From contig CAJNDS010002324.1 in assembly GCA_905221605.1 (NCBI GenBank), positions 248,501 to 312,500 of the forward strand: a stretch of DNA of 64,000 nt. The letters are read 5' to 3'. A program made the translations under genes and the position numbers. Below the pieces are notes generated by a model. It ran no database searches and was not told the DNA's origin. It saw nothing but the letters and a program-made list of their open reading frames with translations. The number at the start of each line of letters is the position of its first letter. The first letter of the stretch is position 1. Shown here piece by piece: positions 45,927-57,400 of this stretch. Origin of the DNA: Symbiodinium natans (Eukaryota; Sar; Dinophyceae; Suessiales; Symbiodiniaceae).

Positions 45927-48900
45927 ATGGCGCATCACGTCGCAAACATTTGCAGATCTTGCAGTGGCCAGGAGCAACATGCCTTGACGGACGACTTCTT
46001 CATGTACAAGTACAAGATGAGCTGGTGTCCGGTGGGCGTTCAACATGAATGGCACACCTGTGTCTACGCTCACAACTACCAGGCGACGTGGGATTCTGAA
46101 AATTCTACCTCGCAGGCTTGAGAGGTTTGCTGGAACAGCTTGAAAGGGTTGATAAGCTTCTGCAGGCCAACTATTCTATTGCTGGTTCTAGTGGCATGAC
46201 TGCGGAGAGCTGTTCGCTTGTCGTCTGGAGCTGGCGAGCTGTGTCCAACCCCTCTGGCAGCACCTCGAAAGAAACTCAAAACGCAGTGGCCCTAAACTGG
46301 TACTTCGTGCACGCAGCTCGGAAGCTGCTACAACTCGAAAGGGAACGTTGAGTCCTATTTCGGCGTGATGTCTTCGAGGCCTCGGGTGCCCTGGATACTG
46401 CGAGACCCACATTTTGGGGGACAGGCGGAAGTTCGTCGGAAGGGGAACGCCGGATGGTGCATTCGTGGCAAAGGTGTGGATTTGCCAAGCTGACCAAGAG
46501 ACAAGTAGCAGATACTAGGAGAACAAGGACCAGTGCTACTCACAGAATTGACAAGATAACCTGGGGCATGAAGGCTTCGTCCACAACATCCAAAATCCCT
46601 GTTCAAGAATGCATGTGTCTCGAATGAGCGCTGAGCTCCACAGTTCTTTCAGCGAGAGCAATCAGCTCAGCCTGCTCATGACACATCAGCTTGCCTAAGG
46701 AGCTCACCGAGCCAAGATCCAGACCTGCAAAGCCATTTCAGCACTTGCATCATGCATCTTGATGGTACCGGCTCATATCTGCGTCGAACACAAGCGCTCG
46801 GTGCATTTGCATCTTCAAGTATCTGTCCTTTTGCCATTTTGTACATCTGCTCTCCCGGATTGGACACTTTTTTTTGAGCCTCCAGAACTTCGAAGAACTG
46901 TCAGAGATCTACACCGCGTGCTCAGTTTGAAAAGCTGGCAAACCTCTAGGCCACCTCACTTGCGATGTCGCTCCGGTTTGCAAGGCTGTTGCATGCGCAG
47001 TTGCCTCGCGGCACACCTCAACTGCCGGCCAAGAGGTGCCATGCTACTGCACCAGCGGCTTGGCATTTGTTTGCCTAACTCATCGACATGCACTGGGTTT
47101 TCGCCACCAATGCGAAGAGACGCCATCGGCGCAAGCAGATGCATAAAATACCTCTGTGGGAGCGGGGGGGGGGGGGGGGGAACTGCAGGTGGAGCCGCTC
47201 TGTCAAAGATATGCCTGATACAAGTCGAGTGTCAAAAGCCGATGCGAAGATGGCGTGACATTGCAGAATACATCGCATAGCAATGTGTGTATATACATAT
47301 ATATCGCAAAGATACTCGCAACGGGAATGTAGTGATCAAGTCGTCGCAGGTAGAGCAAAGCATTTCGAAGCTCAACACCACCCTCCACAAACATTGCAAG
47401 AATCCCCTTTTGCGTGTGCGAGCTCCAAGAATCCGACCCTTTCAAGGTCTGAAGGGATGTCGCTGGGGTTCGAATAGGATCCTGCTGTTTGAACTCGGGA
47501 TGAATTGGAACAAGGTCTGGCAGGGATGTCGATGGGGGCCGAGGAAGATCTGTCAGGAAAAGTTTCGGAGTATGTGCGGAAAGGTAGGAGAGGGTCTGCT
47601 GAAATGTTTCAGAACATCTGCGGAGAAGCTCGGGGAAATAAGCGGACAAATTGCAGAGTTAAAACATGCGGAGCCGTTGCGAAAGGTTTTGGGATCAGAA
47701 AGATAGCAAGAACTGGGTCAGCCGGGGGTTTCAACTTTCAACGTTTAGGACTCGGAGCTGGGATTCAAGGATTGGGATAGGATTTAGGGCTCAGGATATT
47801 TTGAGTCCCTTTTTTCGAGGGTTGGTGTTTTGGAATTGGGTTTGATCGAGGGCCAACGCATTGGGGATTTTCAGTACGTGACCTCGTTTTTGCTAGGCTT
47901 GCTGCCCTCGATCCGATTTGCGGCCAATTCCAGTTTCACCGATCTGGCTCGCTGCACACCGCACCGACCCGCTACTGTGTGCTGAGCCGTGAATGTTGGG
48001 AAGGTGCTGAATGTGAGCTGCAAATCCGGCCTATCAGCAATGCCTGTCAAGCTCATGTTAAACATGCTGTGAGCTCAACTTGTGGCTCCGGAAAAGGTTT
48101 GCTCATCATTGCACCCTGAAGGATGCACGACGCCCTGTGACCATCGGCTACGGAGCAAGGTCGTGTGCCCAGTGCACAAGGCTTCCAGGTCTGCCTGCTC
48201 TCATCGCAAGCAGGTGGCAAGGCACAGGATGCCAAAGCAGCCTGGAAGGTTGGCAAAGGTTCAGGTGCAAAAGCTCGGAGAGTGCTTTTCCCGTGCCCGT
48301 GGCCGTTTCCAGCACATTTGCGCTTGGATAACACCTCCGTGACCTTACAAGAAACTCCCCAAAGGATCGGGCTTTGATGGCTTTGACGGATCCACACCGA
48401 GGGTCGATGTGATTTGTTGCATTCCTTTGTTAAAGCTGCTAAGAATGCTGCAAATGCTGCCTGCTTTTTGGAGTAAGGTTGTGCCCATACTGGAGCAAGA
48501 AGGCCAGGGCGTATTACGATGAGTGGAATTGTTGGGAACAGAACTTTTGTACTGGCTTCACTTCAGTTTGGAGAGCATTTGGCGATCGCTAGCGCGCAGG
48601 ATTGCAAGATGTCTTCTCCATCACTTCTTCCATGCTTGGTGGGTTTCAAGTGTTCTCGACAGCCTTCGCCAGTGCCAACATCATCCGTGGAGGACACTGG
48701 CGCTGAGTACTCCCAGAGGTGTCCTCTTGGCCTCCGTTGTCCTTACTCCCACGGTGCCAAGGACGCAGGGATCATGATTGCAAATCCATTAAATGACTTT
48801 GCATGGCCGGACTGCTCATCAGCCCCCGTCAACCAGGAGCAGCTCTATCACCCACACTACTTCAAGACGGTGGTTTGCCGTGACCTTCGCGGTAAGGCAT

Positions 48901-49131
48901 GTTGCTGGGGAGGGAGTTGAGAATAGCCCAAGTCTTTGTCTAGAAGAAGCAGGAGTTTGAAGTGATCCAACTGCTGCAGTCGAGCACTTTTGCAGGCATG
49001 CCCACGGCACAAGCTTTGTGCCTTCTATCATCACCGGCACGAGCGCTGCAGTCCCAGCGACGGACAAGCACGGACGACCTTAATTGTAAACACTGCACAT
49101 CGACCGCCTCGCCCCCTCCCGATAATCTAGG
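45927..49131 (+). CDS. CCCH-type zinc-finger protein, multi-exon
   Basis: Exon 1 (45,927-46,082, ATG start possible) reads LTDDFFMYKYKMSWCPVGVQ then HEWHTCVYAHNYQ, the first finger of the plant/protist tandem CCCH family. A GC-AG intron of 2,039 nt (46,083-48,121) joins it in phase 0 to DARRPVTIGYGARSCAQC (48,122 on). The next exon, ending at 48,761, carries CPLGLRCPYSHGAK (C-x5-C-x3-H). A 75-nt GA-AG intron (48,762-48,836) restores AKEQLYHPHYFKTVVCRDL. A 99-nt GC-AG intron (48,897-48,995) restores GKACPRHKLCAFYHHRHERC, completing a C-x7-C-x5-C-x3-H finger. The frame ends TAG 49,129-49,131. Family members bind RNA or regulate transcripts; target unknown. The junction between ~48,175 and ~48,690 is unresolved. 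AKEQLYHP is a strong family signature. Confidence 0.85.
47163..47181 (+). repeat. Poly-G tract
   Basis: An uninterrupted run of about 18 G inside the 2-kb intron of the zinc-finger gene; a G-quadruplex-prone site. Confidence 0.95.
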
Positions 49132-49516
49132 TGGCTTGAACGAAGGTTTGGGGAAGCAGCTTTTGGGCTTGTGGCGAGTGACTTAACGGCTTTGTTTGTG
49201 AAGCGTGTTAAGGGACTTTGGGTCCCCATAGGGTCTTTTCAACAAATTGTGTATTGTGACAGATCTTTGGGGGAAATTAAGGGGAGGTCCCGGAAATCCC
49301 TGATAGGTGGTTCTCCATTCAACTTACATATTTTCGGTGACGACCACGGCTAAGGTTTGAAGGCATGCAGCGGCATCAGCAAATCCGGAAATCCTGAAAA
49401 ACGACACAGGCTCATTGTAGCGAAGTGAAGCGGCATGGTTTTGCCAAGGCAGCACTCTTGGCCGCACACTAGCTGATGCCAGTTTCGCTGCCAGCTGGAA
49501 ATCACAGCTCCCCTGG
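49132..49516. other. Intergenic
   Basis: Nothing recognised downstream of the zinc-finger stop. Confidence 0.4.
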
Positions 49517-49891
49517 ATGAGCCGACCTTTAATGGCCCCACAGTCTGACCCATGCAGCCCATTCCCGGCCTGCCTCTTTGCATCTCTCCTTGGCTTTTTT
49601 TGTTGCGTGTCTGTGTGCTTGGCACGCCAGCAAGGTCGCCCAACTCCACCTGATGACGTTGAGTACACGAAACCGCTTTCCTCAGAGGCCGGGCAACGCT
49701 TGTCAGCCACACTTGCACTGGTGGCCCAAGCTGACCCAAGAACCCCCCGAGCCTCCTTGTCTGAAGTGGGGGCCCATACACTTGAGCACTTGAGATGCAA
49801 CACGGGCAAGGCAGTGCAAAGGCTGCAGCGTGGTTCTCCTTGTCCAGGCTTTGCCAGAAAATTGGGTTGCGGACTTTCTGCTGTGAGCTGA
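49517..49891 (+). CDS. Unrecognised ORF, 124 codons, possible signal or membrane segment
   Basis: ATG to TGA. Residues ~18-36 (ACLFASLLGFFCCVSVCLA) are hydrophobic and Cys-rich like a signal peptide or membrane anchor, followed by soluble sequence (DDVEYTKPLSSEAGQRLSAT). No domain recognised. Confidence 0.35.
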   Translation: MSRPLMAPQSDPCSPFPACLFASLLGFFCCVSVCLARQQGRPTPPDDVEYTKPLSSEAGQRLSATLALVAQADPRTPRASLSEVGAHTLEHLRCNTGKAVQRLQRGSPCPGFARKLGCGLSAVS

Positions 49892-50158
49892 GACAGTAAG
49901 AACTATGTGGAGATTGTTTGGAGATGCCCTATCTACCTGTTATCATGCTTGTCAGATATGAGGTCCCCTCCGTTCCACGCTGAATCAGGGAAGCCCAGAA
50001 TGGATGACGGCAAGGTCGGATCACAGACAGTGAGGTTTGTGCCCCATGGTGCTTTTCGACTGCGTTGGGCTTGTGTACTGCCTATGGCAGGATCGCAACA
50101 TGCAGGGGCCTGAGCTGTAGCAGTTTCATTCAGGCATGGGCGCGTCCACGCGCTTTTC

Positions 50159-50494
50159 ATGGCTGTTCCGGCTTTAATAGAGATACAAGAAGTGATGTTC
50201 CTGCCAAGAAGTCTGCGCCAAGCCGGGAGCTCCTGCAAATGTGTCCAGATTCCACCAAAGCCGAGGATGCAAGCTCCCGGGCAGATGGAACAAAGTGGCC
50301 AGTTTGGGCAAATGTCTTCTGCTCAGTCTCATGTCAACACGCTAAGCATCTGCAAAAGCACTGCTTCAGAGGCAGTGCGGCATGCCTTTCTTCCCAATGC
50401 TGCCCGGACCTTAGAAGCCTTGAAGGATCTTGAAGGGTTCCCTGACATGTTGCACTGCACCGGAGCTGAGGCCTGGACAGATGAGAAGCGGTGA
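50159..50494 (+). CDS. Unrecognised ORF, 111 codons
   Basis: ATG to TGA. The C-terminal half looks like a soluble helical protein (NAARTLEALKDLEGFPDML). A competing frame overlaps it. No family recognised. Confidence 0.35.
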   Translation: MAVPALIEIQEVMFLPRSLRQAGSSCKCVQIPPKPRMQAPGQMEQSGQFGQMSSAQSHVNTLSICKSTASEAVRHAFLPNAARTLEALKDLEGFPDMLHCTGAEAWTDEKR

Positions 50495-50557
50495 GAATGC
50501 GGAGCAACCCGACTTCAGTGACTGTTCAGTGACTCTTCATTTAAGTGATTAGTCGCC

Positions 50558-50974
50558 GTGTCTCCTCCTCAAGTCAACAGCCGTAAGGTTGGACAACTCC
50601 CCGTCGCATGCAACCCATTCCCACGGCATGCTTTGTGCTCGGAGACCTTCATTGCAGGTTGCTGCATTGTACAGTGTTTTGGTCATCGACTAAGCATCTG
50701 CACTCCAGGTCTTCCGACAGCATGGTTCCATGGGTGGCAAGCTCAGAGGGATCTTAAGACACATGCGAAGCGTGTATTCGAAGAGATCTACTACATATGC
50801 TATGTATTGTGTTTGGGTTTGTTCAACTGCGTGGACAGTGATAAGTTGTTATGGCATTCTGCGAGGCTTTCATGGCGTCCGACGGTACCAGTCGCCTTAG
50901 CAATTGAGCCGATGCACCTGAGACGCAGGGGCAGGGCGCCCGCCATAATACCTGGTCCAGGTATGCATTTTTAG
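50558..50974 (+). other. Candidate exon(s), unrecognised
   Basis: The second half of this frame (AQRDLKTHAKRVFEEIYYI, then LGLFNCVDSDKLLWHS) looks coding and follows a CTCCAG acceptor at ~50,709. No domain recognised. Confidence 0.35.
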
Positions 50975-51236
50975 TCCCATCATGCGGCCGACACGTCCGC
51001 GCGAGGGGCTCCGCCAATGCCCTTCAAGGACATTTGGCCAGGTGTTCCCGTCGATCGCGCAACATATCAGAAATGACTACAGTTGACTAAAGTCAGATTT
51101 TCACATCGTTAGGTTGTCAAGCTCTAGACAGGTGTGCAAGCAATTATGCGGCTCTTCCTGTTGTCGGAGGGTTGCCACTCGTGCCATGGGGCCAGACTGC
51201 GTGCTGACACACTTTCACATGTAGCCCAGAAGCATC
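50975..51236. other. Intergenic
   Basis: Nothing recognised. Confidence 0.4.
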
Positions 51237-51947
51237 ATGGCTTCAACACCGTCGGAGCCAGGTCTTTCTGAGTCTCAGAACCATGAGCAGCAGCTGATTC
51301 AGAAGCCCCAGAGCGAGTCAATCTCATGGGGCTTTGAAAAAAACTCGAGAAGTATAGTCTGTAACTCAAGACCCCATATAGCGGAGTGTCATATAAGATA
51401 TCCTTGCATGCTATGTTGTGTGATATCGTCAAGGTTATGTAGAGCTGCATGGCAGCTTGCTGGCTCTGTGCCATTTGAGCTGTTGTTTCTGTTGAGAAGT
51501 GAACACAAGCATGTGGCTCAGTATCACTGCAGTTGCGAGGCTTCGTTTTCCATGTCTTTAGACCCTCGCTGTGCGTGTCACGGTACCCAAAGAGACACCG
51601 AAACGGCGAAGGTGCCCCGCAAACTTGGCGGGGTGCTCACAAAGATGCCCCCACTCGACTGGTCGTTTATTTTAGTCAATTTTCAAAATAAGTTCTCAGC
51701 CGTTCTTTTGCTATGGTGTTGCAAGGTTTTTCTGGGCATCGAGACGTTCGAGACACCTTTAAGGATTGCAGACTGTGAGAGAAAGAGAGAGAACCTGTCT
51801 CAAAGGAATATTTCTTGGACCTCGAAACGGGACTGGCGGATTGAGATTCGAATGTTGAGTACAAGACGCAACTCGCAGGAAGTGAGCCAAGAGCCCTGTT
51901 TCGGGAACATGAAAGTTTTCCCTTTGAAAGAGAGAGAGCAAGAGTGA
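51237..51947 (+). CDS. Unrecognised ORF, 236 codons
   Basis: The second-longest ATG-started frame in the window, with good start context (ATCATGG). The N-terminus is polar (MASTPSEPGLSESQNHEQQL), the middle Cys-rich and partly hydrophobic, the C-terminus Arg/Glu-rich. No domain is recognised. It may be a real intronless gene, or a first exon whose frame runs on into intron. Confidence 0.4.
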   Translation: MASTPSEPGLSESQNHEQQLIQKPQSESISWGFEKNSRSIVCNSRPHIAECHIRYPCMLCCVISSRLCRAAWQLAGSVPFELLFLLRSEHKHVAQYHCSCEASFSMSLDPRCACHGTQRDTETAKVPRKLGGVLTKMPPLDWSFILVNFQNKFSAVLLLWCCKVFLGIETFETPLRIADCERKRENLSQRNISWTSKRDWRIEIRMLSTRRNSQEVSQEPCFGNMKVFPLKEREQE

Positions 51948-52589
51948 CCTTGACTTGCCACAGGGAAATACTGACACATCCACAAACGAGCCATCCCAAG
52001 TCACAGCTCATTGGAAACGATGCTACTCTGCGGCAGGTTCGCTATGAAGCCCAGAAGCCGTAAGTTATGTTATGCTGTAACCTGTGTTCTCTACACTGAG
52101 CTTTTGGGTTTCATGGTCATCCTGAGGGGAGCGGCTCATGGCATAGATGCCGGCTAAAGTCCTTCTGGGACGTTTGCTCTGGAAGGACTTTGATATCCTG
52201 TGGCAATTGCTTTGTGCAAAAAAGGCCAAACGTGGGGAGGGGTAGGGCCTGCCCATGGAGTGAGTTCATCGCAAAAAGTTGATCCTGGTTGCATGTACGT
52301 GCTTGGACTTGGGCTAGCCGGGCCGGGGGCGCGCTGCGCGCACGCAGAAGGCCTGAGTTTTTGGTTGTGTGGCGGCTCTTGAAGCCGCACGCTTCCGTGC
52401 ACAGAGTCATGCTCATGGCCAGGCAGCAGGCTACAAGAGTAGCCAGTTTCGGATGCTGCGCCTCATGAACTACAGATACTGTATGACTGTATGGCTTCAA
52501 TTGCCAAAAGCAGGGGCCGCCCCCTCCTGCGATGAGTGCTCCAAACCAGTATCCAAACCCTGGCAATCTGTCCCACAGCCAGTCTATTT
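51948..52589. other. No supported gene
   Basis: A 227-codon minus-strand frame overlaps this stretch but starts at GTG and has no coherent composition. Confidence 0.4.
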
Positions 52590-54405
52590 TCCTCGCAGCG
52601 CGTGGTTCAGAGTAGTTTTGCAGGGCCTTGCCTTGCATCATTCGTTTCAACTTACTCGCCATGGCATCCTTTAGGATGAGGACGCCGTCGCCCTCACCTA
52701 TGGTGCCTTGCCCCAGTTCAGTGACGCCAATTCTACCCCCGGCGATAGGGTTTGTCTGTTGCGAGGCACAAATAGTCAGTATCGTGTGACTCGAGGGCAC
52801 CTTGAGGCGTCATAACAAACATCGTTTGAAGCTTAGGCCAAACATGGGCAACACAGCGCTTGCCCAGGTGTCCAGGTCTGGCCATGTGTCTAGGGTGGTC
52901 AGTGGACGCCTCAGAGCTCTGATTCTTTGAGGCTAGGCGCCCAGTTCAGGACACGGAGGGCCTCGTGACCGGTTCGATATGTGATCAGGTCCTGCGCGTT
53001 CCGCGGGGCCTCGGCCTGAGCCAGCATGCAAGCCTGACGGGGACCATGTTGCCACACCCGTGGGTTGCAGCGTGTTGCGGTGCTACGTGGTGCGAAGTGG
53101 TGCGACGTCGGTCCGGTAGGTCCAGAGTCGAGAGCCACTGTTGTGCGCGAGGCCGCCCCTCTACTTGCGGACCAAGCGCGATCCGTTGGTGGTGAGCGCG
53201 CGGAGCCCCAGATGAAGAGGTCGAGACTCCATGTGTTTGCACTTGCATTGGAACTGGGCTTTTCGTGCTCGCCCTCTGCAGGTGATCACCAGTTGCCTGG
53301 CAGCATGGGATGTCTTGAAATTCCATGCTTCGCAGGTTTTTGGCCCTCAGTCTTTAGTGCCATTGAGGACTTGGGGATACCTGGGGTGCCCTGTTGAGCG
53401 CACATGTTTCGCCACGTTCACTGCTCAGTCCCTGGACATCCGGCACCTCCTGTTTATGCCGCGCGCCTTCCACCCGCACGGGACCTATGCAGAATGGGTA
53501 AGTCGGCGACTAGGTGCCGGGTATCTTTGGGCTGTTGGCCGTGCTATCCCTGCCCTGCCGTTTCATAAGGCGATGCCAGTACGGCAGTGCCCGCCGTTTG
53601 CGACACCGCGCCGAGCATAGGCCCCAGGCCTCGAGGTTTGCAATTTGCGTCTCTCTTTCTGTGGCGATGGACGGCGGGGGATTTAATTGTCAGGTCAGGC
53701 CTGGCCACCGTGAGATGGGAGCCATGCACTTACGGTGACTGTAGGGTGGGTGCTGCCTCATGCTCATCATGATGTGCTGCCTCTCCGTGAAAGGACGCTG
53801 TGCACGTTTGTGCTTGCTCAGGCAGCGTCGTCGCCGGCTCTCCAGACCCCACCCAAGGCCCAGATCTGAACTTACCCAAAAAACAGAGCGCAGGGCCAAC
53901 TGTCTCTTCGTTTCCAGGTAACCAGGCCATCACCATCAGCCTCCCATGAGCTCCTCGGATCATGTTGGTCGCCTGCGGGTCGAGTCGGACGAGTGCGAGA
54001 TGTGCTGGGCTGTATCTATGACGTCATGAATAGGTTCTCAACTTCGAGGCCCTTGCCGAACTTGCTGCAGCGGCGGAAGCCGGACATGGAGGCGGGGCGA
54101 CAACCTTCGTTGCTTCGACACACGTTCTTGGTGAAATCCCTGTGCCCGGGCCTTTCCGTGCCAGGAGCCTCCCGACTATGGCTCCCCAAAGGCCTGAACT
54201 GCCGCGGCTACAGGGTGGACCTTCGTTCGTGAGATGCCTGAATTACACCTCCCAGTCACCTCCACCCCTTTGCAGGCAGGGCCAGAGACCCGTGAGCTGC
54301 AGGACGGGCCGAAGGGGCTTGGGTGTTGCGCGATTTCGCACCATTTTCGCTGACGGCCATGGGGAGTGTTAGCTGGGAGTGTCGGAGGAGCAGCTGTGTG
54401 TGTCT
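52590..54405 (+). repeat. Large direct repeat, copy 1 (with conserved exon-like blocks)
   Basis: Nearly the whole segment recurs at 62,100-64,000 in the same orientation with small indels, offset about 9.5 kb. Blocks that stay open in both copies: 53,152-53,184 (AAPLLADQARS, 33 nt, AG before and GT after); 53,283 onward after CTCTGCAG (VITSCLAAWDVLKF); 53,429-53,497 (SLDIRHLLFMPRAFHPHG...), ending at a perfect GTAAGT donor in this copy; and the end of a frame at 54,130-54,232 (SRLWLPKGLNCRGYRV, TGA). These look like exons of an unrecognised + strand gene, possibly the 5' part of the microexon gene that follows. Confidence 0.85.
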
Positions 54406-54433
54406 TCGCATCGTCATGTCACAAATTGGCCAG

Positions 54434-57400
54434 GCGATGCAGCAAGAACACGAAGCCGGGGAGAAGGAGCAGCAGATGCAGCTCCAGGATGAGGCTGCCT
54501 TTGCGTTTGCCTTCTATCAACCCATCCACCACACAGTCCCAAACACGAGTTGCTCACAGTCCATCTTACCATCTCGGAGCATGAAAGTTGGATTGGCGTG
54601 CGTCACAGTTAGCGCGCCCCGCCGTGCTGCTTGTTGAAGTTCATGTCGCCTGAGCACCCTGATCTGCCAGGCGGAGCCGGCGGTGCGGGAGCATGCGCTT
54701 CAGGACAGGGTGTTTTTGGCTTCATGTCTTGGTGTGCACCCGTGAAGAATCGGCAAGGTAAGTCCAAATCTTGCATGATGGGTGGAAACGGCGTCCACAA
54801 AACCGCTCCGCTCTGTTTTATTACTCCGTTGCTCCATGTTTCTCCGAACTCCACTCCTCGTAGGATGTAGGGCTTAGGGTTTATGGTTTAGGTCCTAGAG
54901 TTTGGGGATTAAGGTTTAGGGTTCTGCGCCCAGTGCCGCGCAAAGGCGCAACGGCGCAAAACCATTTTCGAACATTCATGCCACCTGCTATGGAGTGTTT
55001 GATTGGGCTGCTGCGAAGAAGAAGCTGACATGCCTGTGACCCATGCAAGCCAACCACGCATTTGGGGGTCCCAGTGAGCTACCAAGTAGGCGACGAAGCA
55101 CGGTCCGTTGCGGAGTTGTGGCACCAGCGTGCTTATGGGTTACGTCATCTTGTGCCTGTTCCGTGCCGATCCGATCCGTCGGCTGTCGTGGTTCAAATTA
55201 TAGCATGTAGTTGCACGCAAGGGTGGGGGCCATTGATTCGCTGTCGCTGCAGTCTAGGGTCAATGCTTGCACTGCCTGTTTTGACTGCTTGTTTTGTGTA
55301 TGTGCGATTCCAGACTCTTCCTGCGAAATCCATCGTGCGTGCCGATCTCTACCTTGTTCTTTGATTTTGCCTGGGAGGAGCAGCGGCTCCATTTCGAGCA
55401 GCGGCTCCAGGCCGCGTTTTTGCATCCGTGCCTTGCGCCTTTGCAGGCTTCAGGAGGCTTCTGGGCATTCCTCTATCAGCAAGGGATTCGTGGAGACACA
55501 TGGCATGGGAGCTTCCCCCCGGAGAGTCGACCATAGGCGTCACAATTTCTTTGTGGGTTCCGGGCTGCGTATATCCGTTGCTGAAGTGTAGTTGAAGTGT
55601 ACTCTGGAAAACCGGAGTTGAATGAGTTGAGGCATGCTGAGCTACAGAAGAGTTGCGTGCCTTTGGGTGCCCATGGCATGTGTCCAAACCGAGTGCGCTC
55701 CGTAGAATATTCAGCTTTGCTCAGTCTGTTTTCTTTCCAAACTGTGCAGGAGAAAGCAGATGCTCATGAGCAAACTTGCAAGGCTGGCTGTTGGCTGTCA
55801 AGCGTCGTAGACAAACGTCAACAGGTTACCAGTGGTTGGGCTTTCGCAGTCCTCGCCCGAAACGCAGCAACTCTGAACGAGCTTCAACTTGCAAGGGGTA
55901 CGCTTGCTTTCCTGCTAGGGTCCTTGCGAAACAGTGGCTGCAATGCGCTTCGCTTCTGGGGCCGGTTCTCGCTTCCAGCGCCGCAAGCTGATTTCACGGA
56001 ATTGCCAGGCCCTGCAACTCGAGCACGAGCAAGCGCTGAAGGCCAGCTCGGACGCATTTGGCACGCGCCGTCGTGCTGTTGAAGATCACGTCGGCGGATC
56101 ATCCTGAGACGCCAGGAAGAAAAGGAGCTGCGCGAGCATGCGCTTGAGGACCGGAATGTTTCGTTATGGGTGGCTGGAAGAAGCGGCGCGCGCAAAACCT
56201 CTCCGCTCCGTTGCTCCGTACTCCCTTGCTCCGTGTACTCCACCCCTTGAGGGGTTTGCATGTCGGGGTCCCAGTGAGCTACCAAGTAGGCGACGAACTA
56301 CGGTCCGTTGCGGAGTTGTGGCAGAAGTGTGCTTAGGGGTTGCGTCATCTTGCGCCCGTTCCGTGCCGATCCGTTCCATGCCGATACGATCCGTCAGCTG
56401 TCGTGGTTCAAATTATGGCATGCAGTTGCACGCAAGGCTGGGGGTCATTGATTCGCTGTCGCTGCAGGGTCAATGCTTGCACTGCTTGATTTGACTGCTT
56501 GTTTTGCGTATGTGCGATTCCAGACTCTTCCTGTGAAGTCCATCTTGCGTGCCGATCTCTACCCTCTTCTTTCATTCAATGCTGGGGAGGAGCAGCGGCT
56601 CCATTTCGAGCAGCGGCTCCAGGCCGCGTTTTTGCATCCGTGCCTCGCGCCTTTGCAAGCTTCAGGAGGCTTCTGGGCATTTCTCTATCAGCAAGGGATT
56701 CATGGAGACACATGGCATGGGAGCTTCCCCGAAATCGACCATAGGCGTCACAATTTCCTTGTGGGTTCCGGGCTGCGTATATCCGTTGCTGAAGTGTAGT
56801 TGAAGTGTACTCTGGAAAACCGGAATTGAATGAGTTGAGGCATGCTGAGCTACAGAAGCGTTGCGTGCCTTTGGGTACCCGTGGCATGTGTCCAAGCCGA
56901 GTGCGCTCCGTAGAATATTCAGCTTTGCTCAGTCTGTGTTCTTTCGAAACTGTGCAGGAGAAAGCAGATGCTCAGGAGCAAACCTGCAAGGCGGGCTGTT
57001 GGCTGTCAAGCGTCGCAGACAAACCTTTGCTGCTCGGGTCCTTGCGCAACAGTGGCTGCAATGCGCTGAGCCTCTGGGCCCGATTCTCGCTTCCAGCGCC
57101 GCAAGCTGATTTCACGGAATTGCCAGGCCATGCAACTCGAGCACGAGCAAGCGCTGAAGGCCAGCTCGGACGCATTTGGCACGCGCCGTCGTGCTGTTGA
57201 AGATCACGTCGATGGGATACGCCAGGCCGAGGAAGCACGACGAGAGCATGCGCTTGAGGACGGGGCGTTTTGGGGCTGCACTCCAACTCAATGGAGTCCA
57301 AGCAGGGCAGGAAACCCAGGTCGGGATCCTTTGTCAGGTAGGCGACGTGCTTACAGCATGTGTCATCTCGCGATGCGCGTGGCTTTGGAGGAGCAGAACC

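Noticed and set aside
52117-52800. 227-codon minus-strand ORF
   Set aside because: It begins at GTG, has no coherent composition, and overlaps the start of the large direct repeat. In the other repeat copy only its first ~30 codons remain open.
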